From: CAVTWH01 sp963850915
GTDB lineage: Bacteria; Actinomycetota; Actinomycetes; Mycobacteriales; Micromonosporaceae
NCBI GenBank assembly: GCA_963850915.1
Contig: CAWKND010000005.1
Location: forward strand, 992,001-1,056,000
Direction of reading: 5' to 3'
Length of the DNA: 64,000 nucleotides
Positions within the stretch are counted from its first letter, which is position 1. Each line of letters starts with the position of its first letter. Under the pieces are notes generated by a model. It made no database searches and was not told the origin of the DNA. It was given only the letters and a program-made list of their open reading frames with translations. A program made the position numbers and the translations under genes. Below are positions 16,436-25,393 of the stretch, one piece after another.

Positions 16436-18080
16436 CTAGTGGCCGAGCACCGCGCCGGTCGGGTCGAGCAGGACCGGCCGGGTGTTCGGGTGGCCCCAGA
16501 AGTCGAACATGCCGGTGAGCGAGCCGGCCCGGGCGTCGAACGAGTGGTCGCCGATCCGGCCGGTACCCCAGTTGTCCTCGACGAACCGCAGGATCGAGGT
16601 CTGGTCGGTCAGGCTGTGGTCGACGTAGTTGGTCTTGCTGTACGGGGTGATGACCAGCAGCGGCTGGCGCGGCCCGTACCCGCAGCGGTCCGCATACCCG
16701 CCCGAGGCCGGAGTGGCCCCGCACAGGGCGGCCTGGTCGTTGGCCGGGTCGGTGGAGCCGTTGACAATCGGCGGCGACACGTGGTCGTACCAGCCGTCCG
16801 AGTCGTCGTAGGCGATGACTACCGCGGTGGACGCCCAGTCCTTGGACTTCTGCAGCTCGTTGATGGTCTTCACGAGGAAGTGCTGCTCGTCCAGCGGGTC
16901 GGAGTAGCCGGCGTGGCCGTCCTGGTACTCGCCGGCCTTCAGGAAGCTGACCGCCGGCAGGTTGCCCGCGTTGACCGCCGCGTCGAAGTCGGTCAGGTCG
17001 TAGTTGTGGTTGGCCTGGTCGGTGTGGCCGATCTTGGCAACCGACGAGGGCGGCAGGTGCTTGGGGTTGCTGGTCGACTTGTAGTACTGGAACGGGCTGT
17101 GGTGCGGGCTGTAGTCGACCACCGCGTTGCCACCGATGTTGGTGTGCGTCGCGCCGCAGACCGCGTACCCGTTGGCCGTGCCGGTCGGCTGGAAGCCGCC
17201 CTGGAACCAGCCCCACGTGACGCCCCGGTCGTTCAGCAGGTCACCGACGTTCTTGCCGGTCATCACGGCGAGCGCGTTGGCCGAGGTGTGGTTGGTGTCC
17301 GAGCAGTCGTCGAAGGCCGGGTCCGGGTCGTTGATGACGCGTGCCGATCCCGTTGGCGTCCGGCGACGGTACCGTGTACGCGTCGGTCACCTTGGCGCCG
17401 GTGGTCGGGTCGACCGCGTAGACCCCGTGCGTCTGCCCCGAGATCAGGTTGAGCGCACCGGGCGAGGACGGGCCGAAGCCTGTGCTGAACGAGTTGTCGC
17501 TCATCGCGTAGTGCTGGGCGTAGTTCCACAGCGCGGTGACCGTGTTGCCGTCGTAGTAGTCCATCACCAGGCCGGGCTGGCCGAAGATGATCGGCGCGCC
17601 GGTGCACTTGTCGTTGTTGGTGAACTGGACGAACTTGTCGGCCAGCCCGCCGTCGTAGGCCTCCTGCTCGTGCAGGTACCCGTGGTCCTGGTCGCAGGTC
17701 AGCGCCTCGCCCGGGGTCAGCCGGGTCGGGTTGTACTGGTTGGGGTTGGCGGTCAGCAGCGCCGGGGTCAGTCCGTTGACCTTCGGCGTGTGCTTGGCCG
17801 CCTGGAACTTGGTGCCGTCGGTGTTGGCGGCGTTCGGGTAGGTGCCGAAGTAGTGGTCGAACGAGATGTTCTCGTCGAAGATGACGACCAGGTGCTTGAT
17901 CGGCGTCGCGGTGATCACTGGCGGCTTGTGGTGCCGGTCGCCGCCGTGTCCCCACCAGCCGCCGTCGCCGGCCCACGCGGTACCGGAGACTGCGGTCAGC
18001 GCCAGGGCTGCGCCGGTGGCGACGGTGATCAGGCCGGCCCGCCGGCCGCGCCGGCTCCAGGTGCTGGGCAGGATGCCCAC
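16436..18080 (-). pseudogene. Secreted phosphoesterase (phospholipase C / acid phosphatase family), one frameshift
   Basis: About 548 codons in two frames. The N-terminal part has a signal peptide (cleavage likely after residue 37, AWA) and the metal-binding signature VVIFDENISFDHYFGTYP. The C-terminal part has DDSDGWYDHVSPP and PYSKTNYVDHSLTDQTS, typical of the family that hydrolyses phosphate esters outside the cell. Near 17338-17342 the frame changes: the continuation VINDPDPAFDDCSDTNHTS is one base out of register with GIGT. The locus is one base longer than a multiple of three, consistent with one inserted base. GTG start with GGAGG six bases upstream. Genuine loss or a sequence error are both possible. 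Confidence 0.8.
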
Positions 18081-18089
18081 TCTTGCCTC

Positions 18090-18132
18090 CCTCTGACGGT
18101 AAAGCTTGCCGGACGCGAACTATCGTCAGAGG
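18090..18132. promoter_or_regulatory. Inverted repeat upstream of the phosphoesterase
   Basis: CCTCTGACG (18090-18098) and CGTCAGAGG (18124-18132), 25 bases apart, in the leader of the minus-strand gene starting at 18080. It could be a regulator site or an mRNA hairpin. Confidence 0.35.
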
Positions 18133-18163
18133 CATCGGAGTTGACCACTCCCGCCCGGTGGCC

Positions 18164-18185
18164 GGTAACCGAACAATTGGTGAAG
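18164..18185 (-). promoter_or_regulatory. Weak Pho-box-like direct repeat
   Basis: On the minus strand, CTTCACCAATT and GTTCGGTTACC are adjacent 11-base units resembling the actinomycete PhoP half-site GTTCACC (about 5 of 7 each). It lies upstream of a phosphoesterase, which is why it was noted. The match is modest. Confidence 0.25.
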
Positions 18186-18210
18186 CCGCCCGCGGCCAAC
18201 CGTCCGGGCG

Positions 18211-19451
18211 TCAGCTCAACAGTGCGCGTCCATAGTGGTCACCGGCGTCCACCACGCCGGGCAGCGCCAGGAAGTACCCGCCGCCGACCGGCTGGATGTA
18301 GTCGACCAGCGGCTCGTCGGCCAGCCGCCTCTGGACCGCCTCGAACTGGCGCTTGAGGTCCTGCTGGTAGCAGACGAACACCAGCCCCATGTCGAGGTCG
18401 CCGACCTCGTCGACGCCCCGGTCGTAGTTGTACGGCCGGCGCAGGATCCGGCTGCTCTCGGTCTGCGGGGTACGCGGGTTGGCCCGCCGGATGTGGCTGG
18501 TCAACGGGATCGCCGTACCGACCGGGTCGGCCGCGTAGTTCGGCACGTCGAGTTCGTCGTTGCCGTCCAGCGGCGCCCCGGTGTCCCGCCGCCGGCCGAA
18601 CATGTTCTCCTGCTCGCCGATGGAGACCCGGTCCCAGAACTCGACCAGCATCCGGATCCGCCGGATCACCTGGTAGCTGCCGCCAGCCGCCCAGGCCGGG
18701 ACGTCGCCGCCGGACGGTACCCACACGTGACTGTCCATCAGCGCGCCGTCGGTGGTGTCCAGGTTGGCCGTACCGTCCTTGAACCCCATCAGGTTGCGCG
18801 GCGTACCGGCCGGCCTGGGCGGGGAGGTGAAGCCGTCGATCCGCCAGCGGATCTGCATGCCGCCCCGGGTGTGCCGGGTCGAGGTCGCGCAGCGCGTGCA
18901 GCACCGTGTCCCGGTTGTCGGCGCACAGCTGCAGGCTCAGGTCGCCGTGGCACTGTGCCGGGTCGAGGTGGTCGTTGGGGAAGGTCGGCATCGGTACCAG
19001 TCCGGCCGGGCGCCGGGCCGCCAGCCCGTACCGCGAGTCGAAGAGCGAAGCGCCCACGCCGACGGTGACGGTAAGCCGGTCGGCCGGTACGTCCGGGCCG
19101 AGTACCCCGGAATCGGTTGGTGGCGCGGCGATTCCGGGATCGGGTGGGGTACCGCCGACGGTGAGGAACCGGGCCCGGTCGGTGAGGGTGCGCAGCAGGT
19201 CGGTCAGCTCGGCCCGGTTCGCGGCGAGTACGTCGAAGCTCGAAGTGCACGGCGTGCGGCTGCGCCGGGGTGAGGATGCCGGCCTGGTGGGCGCCGTGGA
19301 ACGGTACCGTCGGGTCCTTCGGCGCGGCGGCTGCCGGATGGCCGGTCGCCTCGACCGCCGCCACCGCGCCGATCGCCGCTCCGGCGACGCCGCCCGCTCC
19401 GGCGATCAGCGCGCCACGCAGCAGGGCCCGCCGGTCCGGGGTCGCGTTCAT
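18211..19451 (-). pseudogene. efeB: Dye-decolourising peroxidase EfeB, two frameshifts
   Basis: About 413 codons spread over three frames. The N-terminus has a Tat signal (DRRALLRGALIAGAGG) and KDPTVPFHGAHQAGI. After a shift near 19238 the frame continues as FDVLAANRAELTDLLRTLT and SLFDSRYGLA. After a second shift near 18879 it continues as TRGGMQIRWRIDGF and the peroxidase motif GFKDGTANLD. Each junction needs one base skipped; total length is two bases above a multiple of three. EfeB takes part in ferrous iron uptake or haem use. The ATG overlaps the efeO stop. As written, the product cannot be made. Confidence 0.85.
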
Positions 19452-20635
19452 GAGGTCCGCCGTACGTCGCCGATGGCCGCGATGGGCGCCAGGATTTCCA
19501 GGAGTTGGCCGAGCGAGCCGTCGATGCCGCGCCGGGCCGCCGGGTCGAGCGCGCCGGGTGACGTCCAGCCGCCGTCGGGGTGCCGCTGGGCTTCGACGAG
19601 CGACCGGGTACCCGCAAGTGCCGGTGCCACCCCCGACCACCCGGTGTACCGGGTACTCATCACGGGCGCCAGCGCGTCCAGTACCGCCTGGGTACCGTCG
19701 AGGTTCGCGTCCACCGTCGCCAGCCCGCTGCCGCTGCCCTGGTCGGCGGCGCCGGTCAGCTCGAACTGCAGCGCGTTCTCCAGGATCTCGTGGGCGCGCA
19801 GCGGCAGGTCGTTCGGGTCGGTCTGCTCGGTCGGGAAGTCCGCCCGCAGCCCCGCGACATCGCTGGCCAGCTGGTCAACGGTGCCAGCAACGGTGCCGAG
19901 CGGGTCGCCGTGCCACAGCTCGTACTCGATGCGCCGGAAGCCGGTGAAGTCGGGATCGGCCACCCCGGCCGGCAGCCCGTCGGGTACCCCGTCGATCGCG
20001 TCCCCGAAGTCGCCGAACGAGTCGTACGCGGCGCCGAGCCGCTCGTACGTCAGGTGCGCGGTGAGCCAGGCGGCCCGCGAGCCGGTCAGGTCACCGGTAG
20101 CGACCACCCGACGCAGCGCGTCGACCTCGGTGGCCAGCGTCGCCAGGCCGGTACCGACGTAGTCGCGGTACTGCCGCACCGCGCCGGTCAGGTCCTGTTC
20201 GGTGACCGGCAGTACCGCGCTCGCACCGTGCTCCGGCCCGTCGGTGATGCGTACCGTCGGGCCGGTGATGGCGTCCGATCCGTCGGCGATACAGCGCAGC
20301 GCGTAGCTGCCCCGCCCCAGCTGCACCCGCATGGTCCGGACGGTTCCCGGCCCCATCGCCTCCACCTCGGCGTACACCCCGCCGGTCGCCGGATCGATGA
20401 GCCACACCTCCATCGTCTCGGTACCCGAGTTGTGCAGCCGGATGCTCTGCTGCCCGCCGTGCGCCGGGTGCCACTCCTGCCCGCACACCCCACGGGACAC
20501 GCTGATCCCCGGGTCGCTCCTGGCCTTCGTGCAGCCGGCCAGCGTGCCGCCGGCGAGACCGGCGACCAGCAGGGCGGCGAGCACGAACCCCGTGGTTGGC
20601 CGGTGCTGGCGGAGGCGCCGGCGGGTAGGTGGCAT
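19448..20635 (-). CDS. efeO: EfeO-type iron-uptake lipoprotein (cupredoxin plus M75 domain)
   Basis: 395 residues. Lipoprotein signal with lipobox ending LAGC near residue 34, a cupredoxin-like domain (about 40-130), then an imelysin/M75 helical domain (about 150-390) with the HxxE motif HLTYE. EfeO is the extracytoplasmic partner of the EfeUOB iron transporter. No EfeU permease is present in the window: upstream is divergent efp. ATG 20635 chosen for the signal peptide and GGAG nine bases upstream; TATGCT (minus strand, 20678-20683) is a plausible -10. Confidence 0.88.
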   Translation of the reverse strand: MPPTRRRLRQHRPTTGFVLAALLVAGLAGGTLAGCTKARSDPGISVSRGVCGQEWHPAHGGQQSIRLHNSGTETMEVWLIDPATGGVYAEVEAMGPGTVRTMRVQLGRGSYALRCIADGSDAITGPTVRITDGPEHGASAVLPVTEQDLTGAVRQYRDYVGTGLATLATEVDALRRVVATGDLTGSRAAWLTAHLTYERLGAAYDSFGDFGDAIDGVPDGLPAGVADPDFTGFRRIEYELWHGDPLGTVAGTVDQLASDVAGLRADFPTEQTDPNDLPLRAHEILENALQFELTGAADQGSGSGLATVDANLDGTQAVLDALAPVMSTRYTGWSGVAPALAGTRSLVEAQRHPDGGWTSPGALDPAARRGIDGSLGQLLEILAPIAAIGDVRRTS

Positions 20636-20795
20636 CGGTGGACACTCCAGACACACGTGGCACGGTTGATCGCGGTGAGCATAGGTGCCGCCGGGCCGCT
20701 GCGCGGGCAGCCGAAATCGAGGATTCACCTACTGGTCACCCGGTGGTTGACATTGGCATCCGGACCCGGCCGGCGCGCTTGGCCGTCCGCGCCGG

Positions 20796-20801
20796 TAGAC
20801 T
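20796..20801 (+). promoter_or_regulatory. Candidate -10 of efp
   Basis: TAGACT fits TANNNT. The transcript would start near 20808 and give a leader of about 26 bases before ATG 20834. Confidence 0.35.
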
Positions 20802-20833
20802 TACCAGGTCCACCAGCGGAATGAAGGCGAGCG

Positions 20834-21391
20834 ATGGCCACCACCAACGACCTCAAGAACGGACTCGTGCTCAACCTCGACGGAGGGCTCTGGTCCGTGG
20901 TCGAGTTCCAGCACGTCAAGCCGGGCAAGGGCGGTGCCTTCGTGCGCACCACACTGAAGAACGTGCTCTCCGGCAAGGTGGTCGACAAGACGTTCAACGC
21001 GGGTACCAAGGTCGACACCGCCACCGTCGACAAGCGCAGCATGCAGTACCTGTACGCCGACGGCGACGACTACGTCTTCATGGACCTGGAGAACTTCGAG
21101 CAGCTGCACGTGCCCGGGGCCACGGTCGGCGACCAGTCGAAGTTCCTGCTGCCCGAGGCGGAGGTGACGGTCGCCATCCACGAGGCCGTACCGCTCTACA
21201 TCGAGCTGCCGCTCAACGTGATCCTGGAGATCACCTACACCGAGCCCGGCCTGCAGGGCGACCGCTCCACCGGCGGCAACAAGCCGGCCACCGTGGAGAC
21301 CGGGGCCACCGTCCAGGTACCGCTGTTCGTGACGACCGGCGAGAAGATCAAGGTCGACACCCGCGACGGCCGCTATCTCGGTCGCGCCTGA
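20834..21391 (+). CDS. efp: Elongation factor P
   Basis: 185 residues. Helps ribosomes make peptide bonds at proline runs. Three OB-like domains; the tip loop is KPGKGGAF with Lys32 at the position that is modified in some bacteria. The C-terminal signature VETGATVQVPLFVTTGEKIKVDT is intact. nusB begins four bases after the stop, so they are probably co-transcribed, as in other actinomycetes. Confidence 0.97.
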   Translation: MATTNDLKNGLVLNLDGGLWSVVEFQHVKPGKGGAFVRTTLKNVLSGKVVDKTFNAGTKVDTATVDKRSMQYLYADGDDYVFMDLENFEQLHVPGATVGDQSKFLLPEAEVTVAIHEAVPLYIELPLNVILEITYTEPGLQGDRSTGGNKPATVETGATVQVPLFVTTGEKIKVDTRDGRYLGRA

Positions 21392-21395
21392 TCCG

Positions 21396-21830
21396 GTGGC
21401 CGAAGGACCGAAAACCCCGATGCCCTCGCGCCGCAAGGCGCGCAAACGGGCGTTGGATGTGCTCTACGAGGCCGACCTGCGCAACGAGCCGATCCGGCCG
21501 ACGCTGGCCGCCTCCATCGAGCGCATCGAACCCCCCAAGCCACTGCACCTGGAATACGCGATCGGCCTGGTCAACGGGGTCGCCGACCACCTCGACCGGA
21601 TCGACGAGCTGATCGCCAGCTACGCCGAGGGCTGGACGATCGACCGGATGCCGGTGGTCGACCGCAACCTCGCCCGGATCGCCGTCTACGAGCTGCTCTA
21701 CGTCGACGAGATCGACGACCCGGTGGCCATCTCCGAGGCCGTCGAGCTGGCTCGGCAGCTCTCCACCGACGATTCGCCGCGCTACCTCAACGGCGTGCTG
21801 GGCCGGATCGCCGAGTACACCTCGCGCTGA
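21396..21830 (+). CDS. nusB: Transcription antitermination / rRNA processing factor NusB
   Basis: 144 residues, all-helical. Basic N-terminal RNA-binding region SRRKARKRALDVLYEADL, then VVDRNLARIAVYELLY and AVELARQLSTDDSPRYLNGVLG. Acts with NusE/S10 on rRNA leader boxA. GTG start four bases after efp. A long palindrome follows the stop. Confidence 0.95.
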   Translation: MAEGPKTPMPSRRKARKRALDVLYEADLRNEPIRPTLAASIERIEPPKPLHLEYAIGLVNGVADHLDRIDELIASYAEGWTIDRMPVVDRNLARIAVYELLYVDEIDDPVAISEAVELARQLSTDDSPRYLNGVLGRIAEYTSR

Positions 21831-21839
21831 CCAGCTGCG

Positions 21840-21885
21840 CACACGCTGAAGGGCGACCCCGACCGGGGTCGCCCTTCAGCGTGTG
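21840..21885. terminator. 46-bp palindrome between convergent nusB and bldD
   Basis: 22-base perfect arms (21840-21861, 21864-21885) separated by two bases. Placed nine bases after nusB and eight before the end of bldD, so it should terminate both directions. The near-absent loop would make DNA cruciform formation possible too. Confidence 0.8.
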
Positions 21886-21893
21886 GCGGGCGC

Positions 21894-22379
21894 TTACGCG
21901 AACAGCGAGCGCGGGTCGGCGACGAGTACGCCGGCGTCGGTGAGCCGCTCGACCAGGCCGCTGGGGGAGAGGTCGTACACGATGGCCAGGGAGCGCAGGT
22001 CGTCGGCCCGGATGGAGAGCACCCGGCCGTTGTAGTCGCCGCGCTGCTGCTGGATGGCGCGCGCGTACTTGGCGACGAAGCCCAGGTCCTCGGGGGTGTG
22101 CTCGTACAGCTTCTCCAGGTCCAAGGCGATCTTGCCGGCGCTGTCCTGGCGGATGCCGTTGGCGTCGGGGAGCAGCTCGCCCACCGGTACCCGGTAGAAG
22201 TCCGCCAGCTCGGCCAGGCGCGACACGGTCACCGCGCGGTCGCCACGCTCGTACGAGCCGACGACGACGGCCTTCCACCGGCCGGCCGACTTCTCCTCGA
22301 CGCCCTGCAGGGACAGGCCCTGCTGCTGGCGGATGGAGCGCAGGCGGGCACCGAGGGACTTGGCGTACTCAGAGGGCAT
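21894..22379 (-). CDS. bldD: Developmental regulator BldD
   Basis: 161 residues. N-terminal HTH_XRE domain (residues 1-70) and a C-terminal domain that in Streptomyces dimerises by binding a c-di-GMP tetramer. The published ligand motif RxD-x8-RxxD is present: R113-G-D115, eight residues, R124-A-D-D127. So this copy should respond to c-di-GMP. In Streptomyces it represses sporulation genes; the role in this organism is inferred. ATG 22379 with GGGAG seven bases upstream. Divergent from the pyrimidine operon. Confidence 0.95.
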   Translation of the reverse strand: MPSEYAKSLGARLRSIRQQQGLSLQGVEEKSAGRWKAVVVGSYERGDRAVTVSRLAELADFYRVPVGELLPDANGIRQDSAGKIALDLEKLYEHTPEDLGFVAKYARAIQQQRGDYNGRVLSIRADDLRSLAIVYDLSPSGLVERLTDAGVLVADPRSLFA

Positions 22380-22525
22380 GGCGGGACTCCCAGTCAGTGG
22401 CCCGAGGGGTTGCCTCGGCGATCGCTACGGAGCGTGACCGTAATCGCCCGACGACACGCGGTCAAGTGTTGTTACCCACCCGTTTCGCGATCGGAGCTGC
22501 TGATAGGCTCGGCGGCGGCTGAAAA

Positions 22526-22546
22526 TCACCCGTTACTTTCGGGTGA
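22526..22546. promoter_or_regulatory. Hairpin in the pyr operon upstream region
   Basis: TCACCCG (22526-22532) and CGGGTGA (22540-22546) form a perfect 7-bp stem with a 7-base loop, 60 bases before pyrR. It could be an mRNA leader element or an operator for either divergent transcript. Confidence 0.4.
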
Positions 22547-22573
22547 ACCAGCAGCCATTGACGTCCTTTAACG

Positions 22574-22600
22574 ACCCGTCCCGTGAGGCGGGGAAGGAGG
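22574..22600 (+). promoter_or_regulatory. PyrR-binding-loop-like leader with adjacent RBS
   Basis: TCCCGTGAGGC at 22579-22589 matches the PyrR RNA motif UCCNGNGAGGC, held in a CCCG/CGGG stem. AGGAGG (22595-22600) starts directly after it, seven bases before the pyrR GTG. PyrR bound to UMP would hide the ribosome site, the translational mode reported for mycobacterial pyr operons. Confidence 0.6.
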
Positions 22601-22606
22601 TCCGCT

Positions 22607-23161
22607 GTGGCCTATCCAACGGCCATACCGGGGAAGATCATTTTGACCGGCGCCGAACTCGGCCGGGTGGTGGATCGCATCGCCCACCAGATCCTGGAGA
22701 AGACCGAGGGCGCCCGGGACACCATTCTCTTGGGCATCCCCACCCGGGGCGTCCCGCTCGCCGGCCGGCTGGCCGAGCGGATCGGGGCGTTCGAGGGGGT
22801 ACGCGTGCCGACCGGCGCGCTCGACATCACCCTGTACCGCGACGACCTGCGGCTGCGCGCCACCCGAGCGCTGGGCCCGACCAACCTGCCGCCCGAGGGG
22901 CTGGACGGCAAGCGGGTGGTACTCGTCGACGACGTGCTCTTCTCCGGCCGGACGGTACGCGCCGCCCTGGATGCGCTCGGCGATCTGGGCCGGCCGCGCT
23001 GGGTGCAGCTCGCCGTGCTGGTCGACCGGGGCCACCGCGAGCTGCCGATCCGCGCCGACTACGTGGGCAAGAACATCCCGACGGCGCTGACCGAGTCGGT
23101 ACGGGTGCTGCTCACCGAGACCGACGGGGCCGACGAGGTACGGCTGGAGGCCAAGCCATGA
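22607..23161 (+). CDS. pyrR: Pyr operon regulator / uracil phosphoribosyltransferase PyrR
   Basis: 184 residues with the PRTase fold. The PRPP loop VVLVDDVLFSGRTV is at about residues 104-117, and GIPTRGVPLAGRLA is the second PRTase region. PyrR binds the pyr mRNA leader when UMP is high and may also make UMP from uracil and PRPP. GTG 22607 has a strong AGGAGG; the leader in front carries a matching RNA motif, so it probably regulates its own operon. Overlaps pyrB by ATGA. Confidence 0.95.
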   Translation: MAYPTAIPGKIILTGAELGRVVDRIAHQILEKTEGARDTILLGIPTRGVPLAGRLAERIGAFEGVRVPTGALDITLYRDDLRLRATRALGPTNLPPEGLDGKRVVLVDDVLFSGRTVRAALDALGDLGRPRWVQLAVLVDRGHRELPIRADYVGKNIPTALTESVRVLLTETDGADEVRLEAKP

Positions 23162-24075
23162 TCACTCACCTGCTCTCCGCCGGCGATCTGGACTGCGACA
23201 CCGCCACCCTGGTGCTGGACACCGCCAGGCAGATGGATGCCGCGATGGCCGACCGCGAGGTGAAGAAGCTGCCGACGCTGCGCGGGCGCACCGTGGTCAA
23301 CCTGTTCTACGAGGACTCGACCCGGACCCGGATCTCCTTCGAGGCGGCCGCCAAGCGGCTGTCGGCGGACGTGCTCAACTTCTCCGCCAAGGGCTCCAGC
23401 GTGTCCAAGGGGGAGAGCCTGAAGGACACCGCGCTGACCCTGCAGGCGATGGGGGCCGATGCGGTGGTCATCCGGCACCCCGCCTCCGGTGCGCCGCAAC
23501 GCTTGGCGAACTGGGTGGACGGCAGCGTGGTGAACGCCGGTGACGGTACCCACGAGCACCCGACCCAGGCACTGCTGGACGCGTACACGATGCGCGCCCG
23601 GCTCGGCCGGCTGGGCGGGCTCACCGTCGCCATCGTCGGCGACGTACTGCACAGCCGGGTGGCCCGCTCCAACGTGCTGCTGCTGGCCACCCTGGGCGCG
23701 AACGTGACCCTGGTGGCCCCGCCCACCCTGCTGCCCGTTGGCGTCGACTCCTGGCCGGTGAAGACCTCCTACGACCTGGACGCCGTACTGCCCACCGCGG
23801 ACGTGGTGATGATGCTGCGGGTACAGCGGGAGCGGATGGACGACTCGTTCTTCCCGTCGGCGCGCGAGTACTCCCGTCGGTACGGGCTGGATGGTGCCCG
23901 GATGGCCAAGCTGCCCGAGCACGCCATCGTGATGCACCCGGGCCCGATGAACCGCGGGATGGAGATCACCCCGGAGGTCGCCGACTCGGTCCGCTCGACC
24001 ATCGTCGAGCAGGTCGCCAACGGCGTATCCGTCCGGATGGCCGTCCTCTATCTGTTGCTTGGCGGAGCCAAGTGA
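23158..24075 (+). CDS. pyrB: Aspartate carbamoyltransferase catalytic subunit
   Basis: Joins carbamoyl phosphate and aspartate. 305 residues, normal length. Carbamoyl-phosphate loop YEDSTRTRISFE (about residues 52-63), GDGTHEHPTQALLDAY, and MHPGPMNRG near the C-terminus. No pyrI regulatory subunit is present. The last seven codons and stop (LLLGGAK) are repeated out of frame just downstream with only synonymous differences, and that copy supplies the ribosome site and start of pyrC. Confidence 0.97.
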   Translation: MITHLLSAGDLDCDTATLVLDTARQMDAAMADREVKKLPTLRGRTVVNLFYEDSTRTRISFEAAAKRLSADVLNFSAKGSSVSKGESLKDTALTLQAMGADAVVIRHPASGAPQRLANWVDGSVVNAGDGTHEHPTQALLDAYTMRARLGRLGGLTVAIVGDVLHSRVARSNVLLLATLGANVTLVAPPTLLPVGVDSWPVKTSYDLDAVLPTADVVMMLRVQRERMDDSFFPSAREYSRRYGLDGARMAKLPEHAIVMHPGPMNRGMEITPEVADSVRSTIVEQVANGVSVRMAVLYLLLGGAK

Positions 24076-24101
24076 ACCTGCTGCTCGGAGGAGCCAAGTG
24101 A
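24052..24101 (+). repeat. 24-bp duplication of the pyrB tail and stop
   Basis: Units 24052-24075 and 24078-24101 match at 21 of 24 bases; both spell LLLGGAK-stop, and the three differences are synonymous. Period 26, so the second stop is not in frame with pyrB. The second unit contains GGAGGAG and the GTG of pyrC. Confidence 0.9.
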
Positions 24102-25393
24102 GCGCGTACCTGATCAGGGGTGTCTCGATCCTCGGCGGCGCACCGACCGACCTGCTGCTGCGCGACGGCCTGGTCGCCGCGCTCGGCGACGGTTTGGCCG
24201 CCGACGGCGCGGAGGTGATCGACGCGACCGGGCTCGTCGCCCTGCCCGGCCTCGTCGACCTGCACACCCACCTGCGCGAACCGGGCCGGGAGGATGCCGA
24301 GACAGTCGCCTCCGGATCGCGGGCGGCGGCGCTGGGCGGGTACACGGCGGTCTGCGCGATGGCCAACACCTCGCCGGTCGCCGACACCGCCGGCGTGGTC
24401 GAGCAGGTCTACCGGCTGGGCCGGGAGGCTGGCCTGGTGGACGTGCAGCCGATCGGCGCGGTGACGGTGGGGCTGGCCGGCGAGCAGATGGCCGAGCTCG
24501 GCGCGATGGCCACCAGCGCGGCGACGGTGCGGATCTTCTCCGACGACGGGCACTGCGTCAGCGACCCGGGCATGATGCGCCGCGCCCTGGAGTACGTGAA
24601 GGCGTTCGACGGGGTGATCGCCCAGCACGCCGAGGAGCCCCGGCTCACCGTCGGCGCGCAGATGCACGAGGGCGAGGTCTCCGCCAAGCTCGGCCTGGCC
24701 GGCTGGCCGGCGGTGGCCGAGGAGGCGATCATCGCCCGGGACGCGCTGCTCGCCGGGCACGTCGGCGCCCGGCTGCACATCTGCCACGTATCCACGGCCG
24801 GCAGCGTGGAGATCCTGCGCTGGGCCAAGCGCCGGGGGATCGGGATCACCGCCGAGGTCACCCCGCACCACCTGCTGCTGACCGACGCGTCGGCGACCTC
24901 GTACGACCCGGTCTACAAGGTCAACCCGCCGCTGCGTACGCACGCCGATGTCAGCGCACTGCGGGCAGCGCTGCGCGAGGGGATCATCGACGCGGTCGCC
25001 ACCGACCACGCCCCGCACACCATGGAGGACAAGGAGTGCGAGTGGGCGTACGCCCGGCCGGGCATGCTCGGCCTGGAGACCGCCCTGTCCGTGGTGCTCT
25101 CCACGGGCGTCTTCACCGTGGACGGGGCCACCGACTGGGACGCTGTGGCTGAGCGGATGTCCCGGGTACCGGCGCGGATCGCCGGGCTCGCCGAGCACGG
25201 TCGGGACCCGGCCGTGGGTGTCCCGGCCAACCTGACGCTGGTGGACCCGGCCGCGACCCGGGTGGTCGACGCCACGGAGACCGCCAGCCGCAGTCGTAAC
25301 AACCCGTACGCGGGGCTCACCCTGCCCGGTCGCATCGTGGCGACCTTCCTGCGCGGCGAAGCCACGGTGCTCGACGGAAAGGCGGTCCGGTGA
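24098..25393 (+). CDS. pyrC: Dihydroorotase
   Basis: Closes carbamoyl aspartate to dihydroorotate. 431 residues, class I amidohydrolase. Metal motif DLHTHLREPG, GYTAVCAMANTSP, then HVSTAGSVE and the catalytic ATDHAPH. GTG 24098 is six bases after GGAGGAG, which lies in the duplicated pyrB tail. GTGA overlap with carA. Confidence 0.96.
   Translation: MSAYLIRGVSILGGAPTDLLLRDGLVAALGDGLAADGAEVIDATGLVALPGLVDLHTHLREPGREDAETVASGSRAAALGGYTAVCAMANTSPVADTAGVVEQVYRLGREAGLVDVQPIGAVTVGLAGEQMAELGAMATSAATVRIFSDDGHCVSDPGMMRRALEYVKAFDGVIAQHAEEPRLTVGAQMHEGEVSAKLGLAGWPAVAEEAIIARDALLAGHVGARLHICHVSTAGSVEILRWAKRRGIGITAEVTPHHLLLTDASATSYDPVYKVNPPLRTHADVSALRAALREGIIDAVATDHAPHTMEDKECEWAYARPGMLGLETALSVVLSTGVFTVDGATDWDAVAERMSRVPARIAGLAEHGRDPAVGVPANLTLVDPAATRVVDATETASRSRNNPYAGLTLPGRIVATFLRGEATVLDGKAVR

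Noticed and set aside
15135..17216. 693-codon open frame on the minus strand
   Set aside because: It overlaps two genes with clear motifs in other frames and reads as Arg/Pro/Gly-rich sequence, the usual high-GC shadow.
20746..20801. TTGACA as -35 for the efp -10 TAGACT
   Set aside because: They are about 44 bases apart, far too distant to act together.
22380..22606. BldD box upstream of bldD
   Set aside because: Several GTGA/TCAC-like words exist, but none forms a convincing inverted pair.
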